Below the pieces are notes generated by a model. The model made no database searches. It was not told where the DNA came from and was given only the letters and a program-made list of their open reading frames with translations. From Galactobacter sp. (GTDB lineage: Bacteria > Actinomycetota > Actinomycetes > Actinomycetales > Micrococcaceae): a DNA stretch of 12,582 nt. The stretch covers positions 1-12,582 of the forward strand of contig JALAHE010000275.1 in the NCBI GenBank assembly GCA_022712075.1, given 5' to 3'. Every line of letters begins with the position of its first letter. Within the stretch, counting starts at the first letter, position 1. The position numbers and the translations under genes are program-made. Positions 1-6,195 of this stretch are shown piece by piece.

Positions 1-16
1 GCACGGCATGCCGTGC
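1..16. terminator. Perfect 16-bp palindrome, possible terminator of the reductase operon
   Basis: The first 16 bases, GCACGGCATGCCGTGC, are their own reverse complement. As RNA they could fold into a 6-bp stem with a CATG loop. The element lies about 28 bases past the stop codon of the minus-strand reductase gene, where a terminator would be expected, and a GGGGCCCC palindrome follows at 17-24. There is no T-tract in view, and the window edge may cut a larger structure. The role is inferred from position only. Confidence 0.35.
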
Positions 17-43
17 GGGGCCCCTCGACGTTGACAGCGGGCA

Positions 44-1021
44 TCAGGGGCGCAGGAGCCCCTTGCCCGTGCGGCCCGGGGTCGCCTGCAGCTCGAGCGC
101 GGCCGGCAGCTCGTCGAAAGAGAAGACGCCGGCGGTCGGCAGGGTCACCTGGCCCGCGGCCACGCGCGTGAAGATCTCGCCCATGAGGGCGGCCTTCTGG
201 GCGGGCTGCATCGCGGCGGAGACCTTGGAACCCCAGAAGCCGCGCACCGTGAGCTCCTTGAAGATCACGTCGGAAGACGGGATGGGCATGGTGTAGCCGG
301 CCATGGCGCCGAACACCACGAGCGTGCCGCCCTGCGCCAGGAGCTTCACGAGATCCCCGGCGATGTCGCCGCCGATCTGATCCACGGCGGCCTTGATGGG
401 GGCGCCGCCCGTGATCTGCCGCGCGCGCTCGCGCCAGTCCGGGTTCTCGGTGGAAACCACGGTCTCGATGCCCTGCGCCGCCAGCTCGGCCACGCCGGCC
501 TCGCGGCGCACCACGCCCAGGGCGTTGACGCCGCGGGCGCGGGCGAACTGCGTGACGAGGCGGCCCACGGCGCCGTTCGCGCCGTCGATCACGAGCCAGT
601 CCCCGGCCTCGAGGCCCAGGGTGTCAAGGAGCGAGAGCGCGGAGAACGGCATGGAGACGAGCTGCGCGGCGGCCTCGTCGGCGATGGTGTCCGGGACGGG
701 GATGAGGCCGGCGGCGGGCGCCGTGAAGAGCTCGGCCCACGCACCGAAGCGCCCGCCGATGACCACGCGCTGGCCCACGGCCAGCCCCGTCACGCCCTCG
801 CCGAGGGCCTCGACCACGCCGAGCGCCTCGGTGCCGGCGCCGGCCGGGAGCTCCGGCTTGAAGCCGTAGACGCCCTTCACCGTGAGGACGTCGTGGTTGT
901 GGATGGGGCTCAGGACCAGGCGGACGAGGGCCTCCCCGGCGCCCGGGGTGGGGACTTCGGCCTCGGTGGGGCGCAGGACGGCGGCGGGATCGCCGAAGGT
1001 CTCGTGGGACAGGACGCGCAT
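44..1021 (-). CDS. Zinc-independent medium-chain dehydrogenase/reductase (quinone or 2-enoyl reductase type)
   Basis: Encodes 325 aa, typical for the quinone oxidoreductase / 2-enoyl reductase branch of the MDR superfamily, which uses NADPH to reduce quinones or activated C=C bonds in the cytosol. The N-terminal GroES-like fold includes SPIHNHDVLTVKGVYG (about residues 38-53) and a GTEALG stretch. The Rossmann half carries GANGAVG (147-153), the cofactor loop. The usual catalytic and structural zinc cysteines are absent, which favours the zinc-free branch even though databases often label such proteins 'zinc-binding dehydrogenase'. The start at 1021 was chosen because AGGAG sits 8 bases upstream; the open frame continues to 1579 but overlaps the DUF1304 gene and the operator. 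It follows the DUF1304 gene by 50 bases, suggesting an operon controlled by the divergent TetR regulator. The substrate cannot be read from the sequence. Confidence 0.9.
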   Translation of the reverse strand: MRVLSHETFGDPAAVLRPTEAEVPTPGAGEALVRLVLSPIHNHDVLTVKGVYGFKPELPAGAGTEALGVVEALGEGVTGLAVGQRVVIGGRFGAWAELFTAPAAGLIPVPDTIADEAAAQLVSMPFSALSLLDTLGLEAGDWLVIDGANGAVGRLVTQFARARGVNALGVVRREAGVAELAAQGIETVVSTENPDWRERARQITGGAPIKAAVDQIGGDIAGDLVKLLAQGGTLVVFGAMAGYTMPIPSSDVIFKELTVRGFWGSKVSAAMQPAQKAALMGEIFTRVAAGQVTLPTAGVFSFDELPAALELQATPGRTGKGLLRP

Positions 1022-1071
1022 GGGGTGACTCCTAGAAAACGCGGGGTGGTGCTGGGTGAAGAGTGGGGCGC

Positions 1072-1464
1072 TCAGGCGAGCGCGGCGCCGAGGGCCGTGA
1101 ACACGACGGCGAGCAGCGGGAGGGTGCCCTGCTTGATCGCGGCGGCGCGGTGCTGGCGCGAGGAGAGCAGCAGGACCAGCGCGGCGGCGAGCATGCTGCC
1201 GGCTCCGGCGAGGACCAGCGTGAGGCCGACGGTCCGGGCGCCGGCCGCCACGGCGATCACGCCGCCGGCGGCCAACAGCGCCAGGAACAGGTTGTAGAAG
1301 CCCTGGTTGAAGGCCAGCGGCTTGGTCGCCTTGGCCTCCTCGGCGCTCCCGATCCCGAAGGTCTTGCGCGCGGCGGGGCCCTCCCAGGCCACCGACTCCA
1401 TCCAGAAGATGTAGACGTGCAGGGCCGCGGCGAGCGCGGCAAGGATGAGCCCGGCGACGAGCAT
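1072..1464 (-). CDS. DUF1304 family small integral membrane protein
   Basis: Encodes 130 aa with four predicted hydrophobic helices, roughly 3-22, 52-73, 78-100 and 112-130. Family landmarks of DUF1304 are visible: WMESVAWEGPAARKTFG (21-37) after the first helix and NQGFYNLFLAL (53-63) starting the second. No biochemical function is established for the family that I can state. The start at 1464 has a GGAGG ribosome site about 6 bases upstream, and an alternative reading frame across the same DNA shows no recognisable protein. It is the first gene of a two-gene unit with the downstream reductase, and its promoter overlaps the 13-bp dyad next to the divergent tetR-type gene, so repression by that TetR protein is likely. 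A membrane partner or a role in stress tolerance is only inference. Confidence 0.88.
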   Translation of the reverse strand: MLVAGLILAALAAALHVYIFWMESVAWEGPAARKTFGIGSAEEAKATKPLAFNQGFYNLFLALLAAGGVIAVAAGARTVGLTLVLAGAGSMLAAALVLLLSSRQHRAAAIKQGTLPLLAVVFTALGAALA

Positions 1465-1483
1465 GGAGACCTCCGTTTATTGA

Positions 1484-1517
1484 ACCGACCGTTTCACTAT
1501 ATACTGAAACGGTCGGT
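1484..1517. promoter_or_regulatory. Perfect 13-bp inverted repeat: likely TetR operator over divergent promoters
   Basis: ACCGACCGTTTCA (1484-1496) is repeated exactly in inverted orientation as TGAAACGGTCGGT (1505-1517), separated by the 8-base AT-rich spacer ctatatac. It lies between the divergent DUF1304 and TetR genes. The spacer holds a candidate -10 for the minus strand, TATAGT (1501-1496), with -35 TTGTGT (1523-1518) and a 16-bp gap. It also holds TATACT (1500-1505) for the plus strand, with only a weak -35. A bound repressor would cover both promoters, giving control of the reductase operon and autoregulation. Each arm is itself a rough palindrome (AACCGACCGTTT), so two dimers could bind, as in some TetR-family systems. 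Confidence 0.85.
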
Positions 1518-1553
1518 ACACAAGTCGGTGGATCGACGGAAGAGGAGCTTGTC

Positions 1554-2129
1554 ATGGGCCGCACCCGCACCTTCGACACGGACGCCGCCGTCCTCGCCGC
1601 GCGCGAAACCTTCTGGGAGCGCGGCTACGAGGAGACCTCGGTCCCCGACCTCGAGGCGGCCACGGGCCTGAACCGCTCGAGCCTCTACCACTCCTTCGGC
1701 TCCAAGCGCGGGCTCTTCGACGCCGCCGTGCGCAGTTACCTCGACGAGGTGGTCCGACCGCCGCTTGCTCCCTTGATGCTCGACGACGTGGCGCCCGGCG
1801 CGCTGGCGGCCTACCTCGAGCGCGTGGCCGGCTGGGCCGGCACCGCCGGGCGCGGCACCGGCTGCCTCCTCCTCAACGCGGCGGCCGGCGGCCTGGCTTA
1901 CGACGAGGCGATGTCCGCGGGCATCCGCGCCTATCACGCCGAGCTGCTCTCCGCTCTGGGCCGCGGGGTCGGGGCCGCGCGCCCGGAGCTGGATGCGCTA
2001 GCCGCCGGCGAGCTCGCAGCGGAGCTCACGGGCTCCGTGGTGGCGGCCCTGTTGCTAGCCCGCATCGACCCGGCGGCCGCCGAGCGGCTCCTGCGCCTTG
2101 CCGCCCGCCGCGCGGAGCCGACGGCGTAG
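1554..2129 (+). CDS. TetR/AcrR family transcriptional regulator
   Basis: Encodes 191 aa. The N-terminal TetR DNA-binding domain spans about residues 5-55, with the helix-turn-helix in TSVPDLEAATGLNRSSLYHS (28-47) followed by FGSKRGLFDAAV. The C-terminal ligand domain contains GRGTGCLLLNAA (99-110), a pattern shared with NemR-like and related TetR regulators. Cys104 in it is the only cysteine of the protein. In E. coli NemR a cysteine in a comparable segment senses electrophiles or bleach; that the residue here does the same is inference. The start at 1554 has AGAGGAG 7 bases upstream. It is divergent from the DUF1304-reductase unit across the 13-bp dyad, so it most likely represses that unit and itself. 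It converges with the copper ATPase gene, with only 30 bases between the two stop codons. Confidence 0.93.
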   Translation: MGRTRTFDTDAAVLAARETFWERGYEETSVPDLEAATGLNRSSLYHSFGSKRGLFDAAVRSYLDEVVRPPLAPLMLDDVAPGALAAYLERVAGWAGTAGRGTGCLLLNAAAGGLAYDEAMSAGIRAYHAELLSALGRGVGAARPELDALAAGELAAELTGSVVAALLLARIDPAAAERLLRLAARRAEPTA

Positions 2130-2159
2130 GCGAGCCTCACCCACGAGACGCCGAGCGGC

Positions 2160-4313
2160 CTAACGGCCCACGGCGTCGAGGCTCAGGTCCATGCGGCGCA
2201 GCCGCTGGGCGTTGAGGGCCACGACCACGGTGGACGCGCTCATGAGCAGCGCCCCCACGCTCATGGGCATCACGATGCCCCACGGCGCGAGCACCCCTGC
2301 CGCGAGCGGCACGGCCAGCAGGTTGTAGCCGGCTGCCCACCACAGGTTCTGCTTCATGATCTTCGTTGAGGCGCTGGAGAGCGTGCGCAGGGCCACGACG
2401 GCGCGCGGATCACCCGAGGCGAGGACCACGCCGGCAGAGCCGATCGCCACGTCCGTGCCGCCGCCCATCGCGATGCCAACATCGGCCGAGGCGAGCGCCG
2501 GGGCGTCGTTCACGCCGTCGCCCACCATCGCCACGCGCTTTCCCTCCGCGCGCAGCTCGGCGACCTTGCTCGCCTTGTCTTCGGGCCGCACGCCCGCAAA
2601 GACGCGCCCGATGCCGAGCTCGCGCGCCACGTAGCGCGCCACGGGCTCGGCGTCGCCCGTGATCATGACGACCTCCACCCCGTCGGCCTGCAGCGCGGCC
2701 ACTGCAGCCCGCGACTCGGGGCGGATCGCATCGGCGAGGCGCAGCGCGCCGATCACCGCGCCGTCGCGCGTCGCGTGGAGCACGGTGGCGCCCTCCGCGC
2801 CCCACTGGGCCGCGACGTCGAGCGCTTGAACGCCTTCCTCCGCCAGAAGGGCGGGCCCGCCCACCCGCACGACGGCGCCGCCCACCAGGGCGCGCACGCC
2901 CACCGCCGGGTGGCTCGCGAAGTCGGTGGCGGCGGGCACCGCGACGCCGCGTTCGGCGGCGGCGGCCACGATGGCGCGGGCGAGCGGGTGCTCACTATCG
3001 GCCTCGGCGGCGGCGGCGAGGGCGAGCAGCTCGTCCTCGCTCACGCCGCCCACGGGGAGCGCGGCCGTGACGGCGGGGGCACCCTCCGTGAGGGTGCCGG
3101 TCTTGTCGAAAAGCACGACGTCCACGGTGCGCATGGCCTCGAGGGCCAGCCGGTCCTTCACGAGGAGGCCGGAGCGGGCCGCCTTGCCCGTGGCAATGGA
3201 GACGACGAGGGGGATCGCGAGGCCGAGCGCGTGGGGGCAGGCCACGACCAGCACCGTGATGGTGCGTTCCACCGCGGAGTCCGGGTGGCCGAGCGCCGTC
3301 CAGACGATGGCGGTGATGACCGCAGCGCCGAGGGCGAACCAGAAGAGCCAGCCGGCCGCGGTGTCGGCGAGCCGCTGCGCGCGCGTGGTGGTGTTCTGCG
3401 CCTCGGCGACCATGCGGGAGATCCCGGCCAGGGCGGTGTTCTCCCCGGCGGCGGTGACGCGCACGCGCAGGCCAGAGTCGGTGGCGACGGTGCCGGCCAC
3501 GACCTTGTCCCCCACGCCGCGCTTGACCGGCGCGGATTCGCCCGTGATGAGCGATTCATCCAGGTGGGCCTCGCCCTGGGTGATGGTGCCGTCCGCCGGC
3601 ACCGCGGCGCCGGGGCGGACGACGACGAGGTCGCCCACGCGGAGGTCGCTGGGGGCCACCGCGACGATGTCCTCGCCCTCGACGCGCTCGGCCACCTCGG
3701 GAAGGAGGGCCGCGAGGGAGTCGAGCGCGCTGGAGGTCGCGGCGAGCGAGCGCATCTCGATCCAGTGGCCCAGCAGCATGATGACGATGAGCAGCGCGAG
3801 CTCCCACCAGAACTCCAGGCTCATGGGGAGCAGGTGAAGGCTGGAGCCCCACGAGGCGAGGAACGCGACCGTGATGGCGAGCGCGATGAGCGTCATCATG
3901 GCTGGCTTGCGGGCCTTGAGCTCGTCGACGGCGCCGGTCAGGAACGGGCGGCCGCCCCACACGTACATGACCGTGCCAAGCACGGGCGCGATCCACACGG
4001 TCCAGCCGACCATCGGCAGCTCGTAGCCGATGATGTGCGCGAACATCGGGCTGAAAGCCACGACCGGGACCGCGAGGATCAGCATGATCCAGAAGAGGCG
4101 GCGGAAGACCGCGACGTGGCCAGCATGGCCGCCGTGGCCGCCGTGCTCGTCGTGACCCGCGTGGCCCGCGTGGCCCGCGTGCTCATCGTGGCCGGTGTGG
4201 TCCATGGCGGCACCGTGGCCCGAATGCCCCTCATCCTCCGCGGACGCCGAGGGCTCGGGGTGGTGGCCGCTCGCTGCGGGAGCGCTTCCGTGGTGTTCGT
4301 GGTGGGCGTTCAT
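2160..4313 (-). CDS. copB: CopB-type (P1B-3) copper-transporting P-type ATPase
   Basis: Encodes 717 aa. It exports copper, and possibly silver, across the cytoplasmic membrane using ATP. The N-terminus (1-66) is a His/Gly-rich tail with many H-G-x-H and HDEH units, as in CopB proteins, in place of a CxxC metal-binding domain. The transport motif is CPH (359-361), which marks the P1B-3 subgroup; CPC would mark CopA. Other family motifs are present: TGES (257-260), DKTGT with phosphorylated Asp403, HP (442-443), GDGVNDAP (598-605), N656 with YN (663-664), and MSxST (691-695) in the last helices. No key residue is missing. An in-frame ATG at 4325 is possible (721 aa), but 4313 fits a leaderless transcript from the promoter below. 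The CsoR operator implies copper induction. No csoR, copZ or oxidase gene is adjacent. Confidence 0.95.
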   Translation of the reverse strand: MNAHHEHHGSAPAASGHHPEPSASAEDEGHSGHGAAMDHTGHDEHAGHAGHAGHDEHGGHGGHAGHVAVFRRLFWIMLILAVPVVAFSPMFAHIIGYELPMVGWTVWIAPVLGTVMYVWGGRPFLTGAVDELKARKPAMMTLIALAITVAFLASWGSSLHLLPMSLEFWWELALLIVIMLLGHWIEMRSLAATSSALDSLAALLPEVAERVEGEDIVAVAPSDLRVGDLVVVRPGAAVPADGTITQGEAHLDESLITGESAPVKRGVGDKVVAGTVATDSGLRVRVTAAGENTALAGISRMVAEAQNTTTRAQRLADTAAGWLFWFALGAAVITAIVWTALGHPDSAVERTITVLVVACPHALGLAIPLVVSIATGKAARSGLLVKDRLALEAMRTVDVVLFDKTGTLTEGAPAVTAALPVGGVSEDELLALAAAAEADSEHPLARAIVAAAAERGVAVPAATDFASHPAVGVRALVGGAVVRVGGPALLAEEGVQALDVAAQWGAEGATVLHATRDGAVIGALRLADAIRPESRAAVAALQADGVEVVMITGDAEPVARYVARELGIGRVFAGVRPEDKASKVAELRAEGKRVAMVGDGVNDAPALASADVGIAMGGGTDVAIGSAGVVLASGDPRAVVALRTLSSASTKIMKQNLWWAAGYNLLAVPLAAGVLAPWGIVMPMSVGALLMSASTVVVALNAQRLRRMDLSLDAVGR

Positions 4314-4349
4314 GCGGCCAACCATATACCCCCTAGGGGTATATGGCGA
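4313..4349 (-). promoter_or_regulatory. Candidate leaderless copB promoter
   Basis: On the minus strand a -35-like TCGCCA (4349-4344; 4 of 6 consensus positions) is followed by a 17-bp gap and TATGGT (4326-4321), which fits the TANNNT -10 pattern. Seven bases later comes the ATG at 4313, so transcription would start at or beside the initiation codon, as is common in actinobacteria. No good Shine-Dalgarno sequence precedes 4313, which agrees with this. The gap between the two hexamers is occupied by the CsoR-type dyad. This is inferred from sequence; the start site was not measured. Confidence 0.5.
4322..4346. promoter_or_regulatory. CsoR-type copper operator
   Basis: CCATATACCCC (4322-4332) and GGGGTATATGG (4336-4346) form a perfect 11-bp inverted repeat around CTA. 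The core ATACCCCCTAGGGGTAT is the well-known type of site bound by the copper-sensing repressor CsoR. It covers the spacer and -10 region of the copB promoter, so apo-CsoR should block transcription and Cu(I) binding should release it. The csoR gene is not in the window and must be encoded elsewhere. Confidence 0.88.
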
Positions 4350-4371
4350 GAGTGGCTTCCCTCGCCCGTGC

Positions 4372-4433
4372 AAAGTTTGCGTGCCTTGCACAGTCAGGAC
4401 GCGGGTCTTCACGGCGCAACGCACGCAAACTTT
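4372..4433. repeat. 62-bp near-perfect palindrome upstream of copB
   Basis: The outer 13 bases AAAGTTTGCGTGC (4372-4384) are repeated exactly in inverted orientation at 4421-4433. Pairing continues towards the centre, so 25 of 31 possible pairs match, including 17 of the outermost 18. The segment therefore reads almost the same on both strands. It lies 23 bp upstream of the candidate copB -35 and is AT-richer at its ends than the surrounding DNA. It is not a usual terminator: it has no T-tract and lies upstream of the gene. It could be a dispersed palindromic element, a large operator or an RNA hairpin; the sequence alone does not decide. Confidence 0.75.
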
Positions 4434-4450
4434 TCTTCGAGCAGACATGA

Positions 4451-4483
4451 AGGAAGCCCCGGCCGTATCGGCCGGGGCTTCCT
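4451..4483 (-). terminator. Hairpin terminator after the LAXTG-type peptide gene
   Basis: AGGAAGCCCCGGCC (4451-4464) and GGCCGGGGCTTCCT (4470-4483) are perfect 14-bp arms around a 5-base loop. The element is about 120 bases downstream of the stop of the minus-strand small-protein gene and before the copB promoter region, so it probably ends that transcript. On the minus strand it is followed by TCATGTC, with no T-run, as in many actinobacterial terminators. The stretch 4484-4602 holds no gene that I can support. Confidence 0.75.
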
Positions 4484-4602
4484 GCGTCATCACTCGCACC
4501 CTTGAAGGTGTCTACGACTCTACGAACCCACCCGGTGAATCCGCTGTGCGCCAGCGCCGCGTTCCCTGCTCACTCCCCGGGAACGCGCTGACATGACGGG
4601 CA

Positions 4603-4848
4603 TCACTCGGACTCGGCGTCCTGGCGCTTGCGGCGGCGATTGCTCACCACCATGAGCGCCACGGCGAGCACCAGCAGCACCGCGCCAATGCCGAGGAGCA
4701 GCAGCATGCCGCTCGAACCGGTCGCGGCGAGCTGCGGCCCCTCGACCAGCGACGCCGCCGAGGCGGGCGCAGCCGCCCCGAGCACGGAACCCACGAGGGC
4801 CAGCGCGGACAGCACGGCAACACCGAGCGAGGACTTCAACAACTTCAT
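4603..4848 (-). CDS. Tiny secreted protein with LAXTG-type sortase signal
   Basis: Encodes 81 aa with nearly every residue in sorting signals. MKLLKSS plus a hydrophobic core and GAAAPASAA (24-32) make a Sec signal peptide cleaved near ASA-A. The sequence LAATG (40-44) is an LAXTG motif, the form used by class E sortases of high-GC actinobacteria. A hydrophobic helix follows (about 48-68), then RRRKR, the usual membrane stop. If both cuts occur, only about 10-12 residues (SLVEGPQLAAT plus a few) would be attached to the cell wall. The start at 4848 has GGAG 7 bases upstream; a frame extension to 4920 is unlikely because it would place a charged, Pro-rich leader before the signal peptide. No function is known to me. 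It is a single-gene unit between two strong hairpins; no sortase gene is in the window. Confidence 0.75.
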   Translation of the reverse strand: MKLLKSSLGVAVLSALALVGSVLGAAAPASAASLVEGPQLAATGSSGMLLLLGIGAVLLVLAVALMVVSNRRRKRQDAESE

Positions 4849-4944
4849 GGCATCTCCAAACACGGGGCGGCAGGTCGGCGCCGGGGCGCACCCCCAGGTT
4901 CCTCCCCCGGGCGCGCGCATTCAAGGGCCGCCCGGAGAACCCAG

Positions 4945-4986
4945 CCCCGCGCCGTCGTGCCTCGTCAAAGGCACGACGGCGCGGGG
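4945..4986 (-). terminator. Strong hairpin terminator of the nitrilase gene
   Basis: CCCCGCGCCGTCGTGCC (4945-4961) and GGCACGACGGCGCGGGG (4970-4986) are perfect 17-bp arms with an 8-base loop. The stem begins one base after the nitrilase stop codon. There is no T-tract on the minus strand. Its strength and position make termination of the nitrilase transcript likely, and it separates that gene from the small LAXTG-type gene downstream. The remaining 4849-4944 would hold the promoter of that small gene; only a weak TTGAAT (4924-4919) is visible there. Confidence 0.85.
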
Positions 4987-4987
4987 A

Positions 4988-6037
4988 TCACTCGGCCTCG
5001 ACCAACAGCGCGGAGAGGTCTTCCTCGACCTCCGCGCCAGCGGAGGCCACGATGCCGGCCGCCGCCTCGCCGCTCAGCGGCAGCTCGAGCACCTTGGGCA
5101 GGCGCCCCTCGCGGCGCACCTGCAGCGTGAAAACATCGGGGCGGGAGTAGTGCCCCACGGGATCGGCGGCGTTCTTGGCAGCGAGGATCGCGGCGTAGTC
5201 GATGTCGGCCACGATGACGCCCTCCTCCTCCGGCGCGAGCGGCTCGGCGAGCGAGCGCCCGTCGGGACCGAAGACGCGGGCATGCCCGCCGCCGCGGCCC
5301 AGCAAGGCGTCGCGCTCGGGATCGCCGCCGAACGCCGCGTGCGCGGCGTCACCGATCACGCCGCACGGCGCCAGCACAAAGCACTGCCCCTCCACGGCGT
5401 AGACGCGCGAGGCGCTCACGTTGACCTCGGCACCCAGGGCATACGCGCCGTCCTGCATCACGCAGAAGCTCGGCCAGGCGGCGACGTGCAGCTGCTCCTG
5501 CTGCGCGTACATGGCGTACTTGGTCAGCGGCTGCAGGTGCTCCCAGCAGTTCAGCGCGCCCACGCGGCCCACGGGGGTGTCCACCACGGCCACGTCGGAG
5601 CCGTCGCCCTCTCCGAACTGCGTGCGCTCCACGTGCGTGGGCTTGAGCTTGCGGCGCGTCATGAGCGTGCGCCCCTCGGGCGAGATGATCGCCTGGCCCA
5701 TGTAGAGCGAGCCGCCCTCGCGCTCGGAGTAGCCGAGCACCACGGTGAGTCCCAGCTCCCGCACGCCCTCGGCCAGGCGGTTCCAGTGCTCCTCGCCCAA
5801 CACCACCGAGTTCTGGGCGTAGCTCACCACGAACTGCGACTGCCAGGCCACGGAGCCGAGCCACAGGAACCACGGGTAACCCGGCAGCCAGGTCTCTGGG
5901 AAGGCAACCAGCTCGGCACCCTTCTCCTTGGCCTCGGCGGCGAGCCGCAGGGTCTTCTCGATGCCGGCATCCAGGTCCAGCCAGGCCGGCTCGGCCTGTA
6001 CTGCTGCGACGCGCACGGTGCGCTGGTAGTCGGTCAT
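4988..6037 (-). CDS. Nitrilase (carbon-nitrogen hydrolase family)
   Basis: Encodes 349 aa, the usual length of nitrilases (EC 3.5.5.-), which hydrolyse R-CN to a carboxylate and ammonia in the cytosol and form large spiral oligomers. The catalytic triad is intact: Glu48 in FPETWLPGYP, Lys130 in RRKLKPTHVE and Cys164 in GALNCWEHLQP; Glu137 matches the assisting second glutamate. The stretch NCWEHLQPLTKYAMYAQQEQ is typical of true aliphatic/arylaliphatic nitrilases and cyanide hydrolases and differs from amidases. The start at 6037 has GGAGGAGG 5 bases upstream; a start at 6082 would add 15 residues without family support. It is divergent from an AraC-type regulator, as in the nitA-nitR system of Rhodococcus, so induction by a nitrile or related amide is plausible. 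The natural substrate cannot be told. Confidence 0.93.
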   Translation of the reverse strand: MTDYQRTVRVAAVQAEPAWLDLDAGIEKTLRLAAEAKEKGAELVAFPETWLPGYPWFLWLGSVAWQSQFVVSYAQNSVVLGEEHWNRLAEGVRELGLTVVLGYSEREGGSLYMGQAIISPEGRTLMTRRKLKPTHVERTQFGEGDGSDVAVVDTPVGRVGALNCWEHLQPLTKYAMYAQQEQLHVAAWPSFCVMQDGAYALGAEVNVSASRVYAVEGQCFVLAPCGVIGDAAHAAFGGDPERDALLGRGGGHARVFGPDGRSLAEPLAPEEEGVIVADIDYAAILAAKNAADPVGHYSRPDVFTLQVRREGRLPKVLELPLSGEAAAGIVASAGAEVEEDLSALLVEAE

Positions 6038-6090
6038 GGTTCCTCCTCCAGGGGTGGGGCGCTCCGCGCGCCCTTCGTCCAATGAGCTTC

Positions 6091-6121
6091 ACGCTATGAG
6101 CCGGATCACACGGACCGTCCG
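6091..6121 (-). promoter_or_regulatory. Possible activator-dependent nitrilase promoter
   Basis: The 11-bp palindrome CGGACCGTCCG (6111-6121) lies 14 bp upstream of TAGCGT (6096-6091 on the minus strand), which fits TANNNT as a -10. The -35 position at the normal 17-bp spacing has no TTGACA-like hexamer and falls inside the palindrome. Such a layout suits a promoter that needs an activator, here the divergent AraC-type protein. The untranslated leader would be about 45 bases and ends in a strong Shine-Dalgarno. This is weak evidence from short motifs. Confidence 0.3.
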
Positions 6122-6182
6122 GCCTCCCGCGACCGGCATCCGGCCGTTTGCGACAGCCCCGGCACCGCGCGCCGGACGGGCC

Positions 6183-6195
6183 TATAGTCGGCTCA
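6183..6195 (+). promoter_or_regulatory. -10 element giving a leaderless AraC-family transcript
   Basis: TATAGT (6183-6188) sits six bases before the ATG at 6195, the spacing at which transcription would begin on the start codon. No Shine-Dalgarno precedes this ATG, and no clear -35 is found at 16-18 bp. This arrangement is common in actinobacteria and was used to choose the gene's start over upstream in-frame codons. Confidence 0.55.

Noticed and set aside
1022..1579. N-terminal extension of the reductase to 1579
   Set aside because: The extra 186 residues are Arg-rich and overlap the DUF1304 gene and the divergent operator; a good ribosome site exists at the internal ATG 1021.
4120..4200. 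Repetitive ggcc/gcc-rich sequence that looks like a tandem repeat
   Set aside because: It encodes the His/Gly repeats of the ATPase N-terminus and needs no separate explanation.
4314..4499. N-terminal extension of the copper ATPase up to 4499
   Set aside because: It would translate through the CsoR operator, the 62-bp palindrome and a terminator stem. The His-rich N-terminus typical of CopB begins at 4313.
2775..4505. A 576-codon plus-strand open frame opposite the copper ATPase
   Set aside because: It is the mirror of ATPase codons, with low-complexity Arg/Gly/His composition and no recognisable motif.
4487..4998. Recurring ATCACTCG at about 4488, 4602 and 4987
   Set aside because: Two copies are simply stop codons preceded by similar C-terminal codons (ESE and EAE); too short to be a repeat family.
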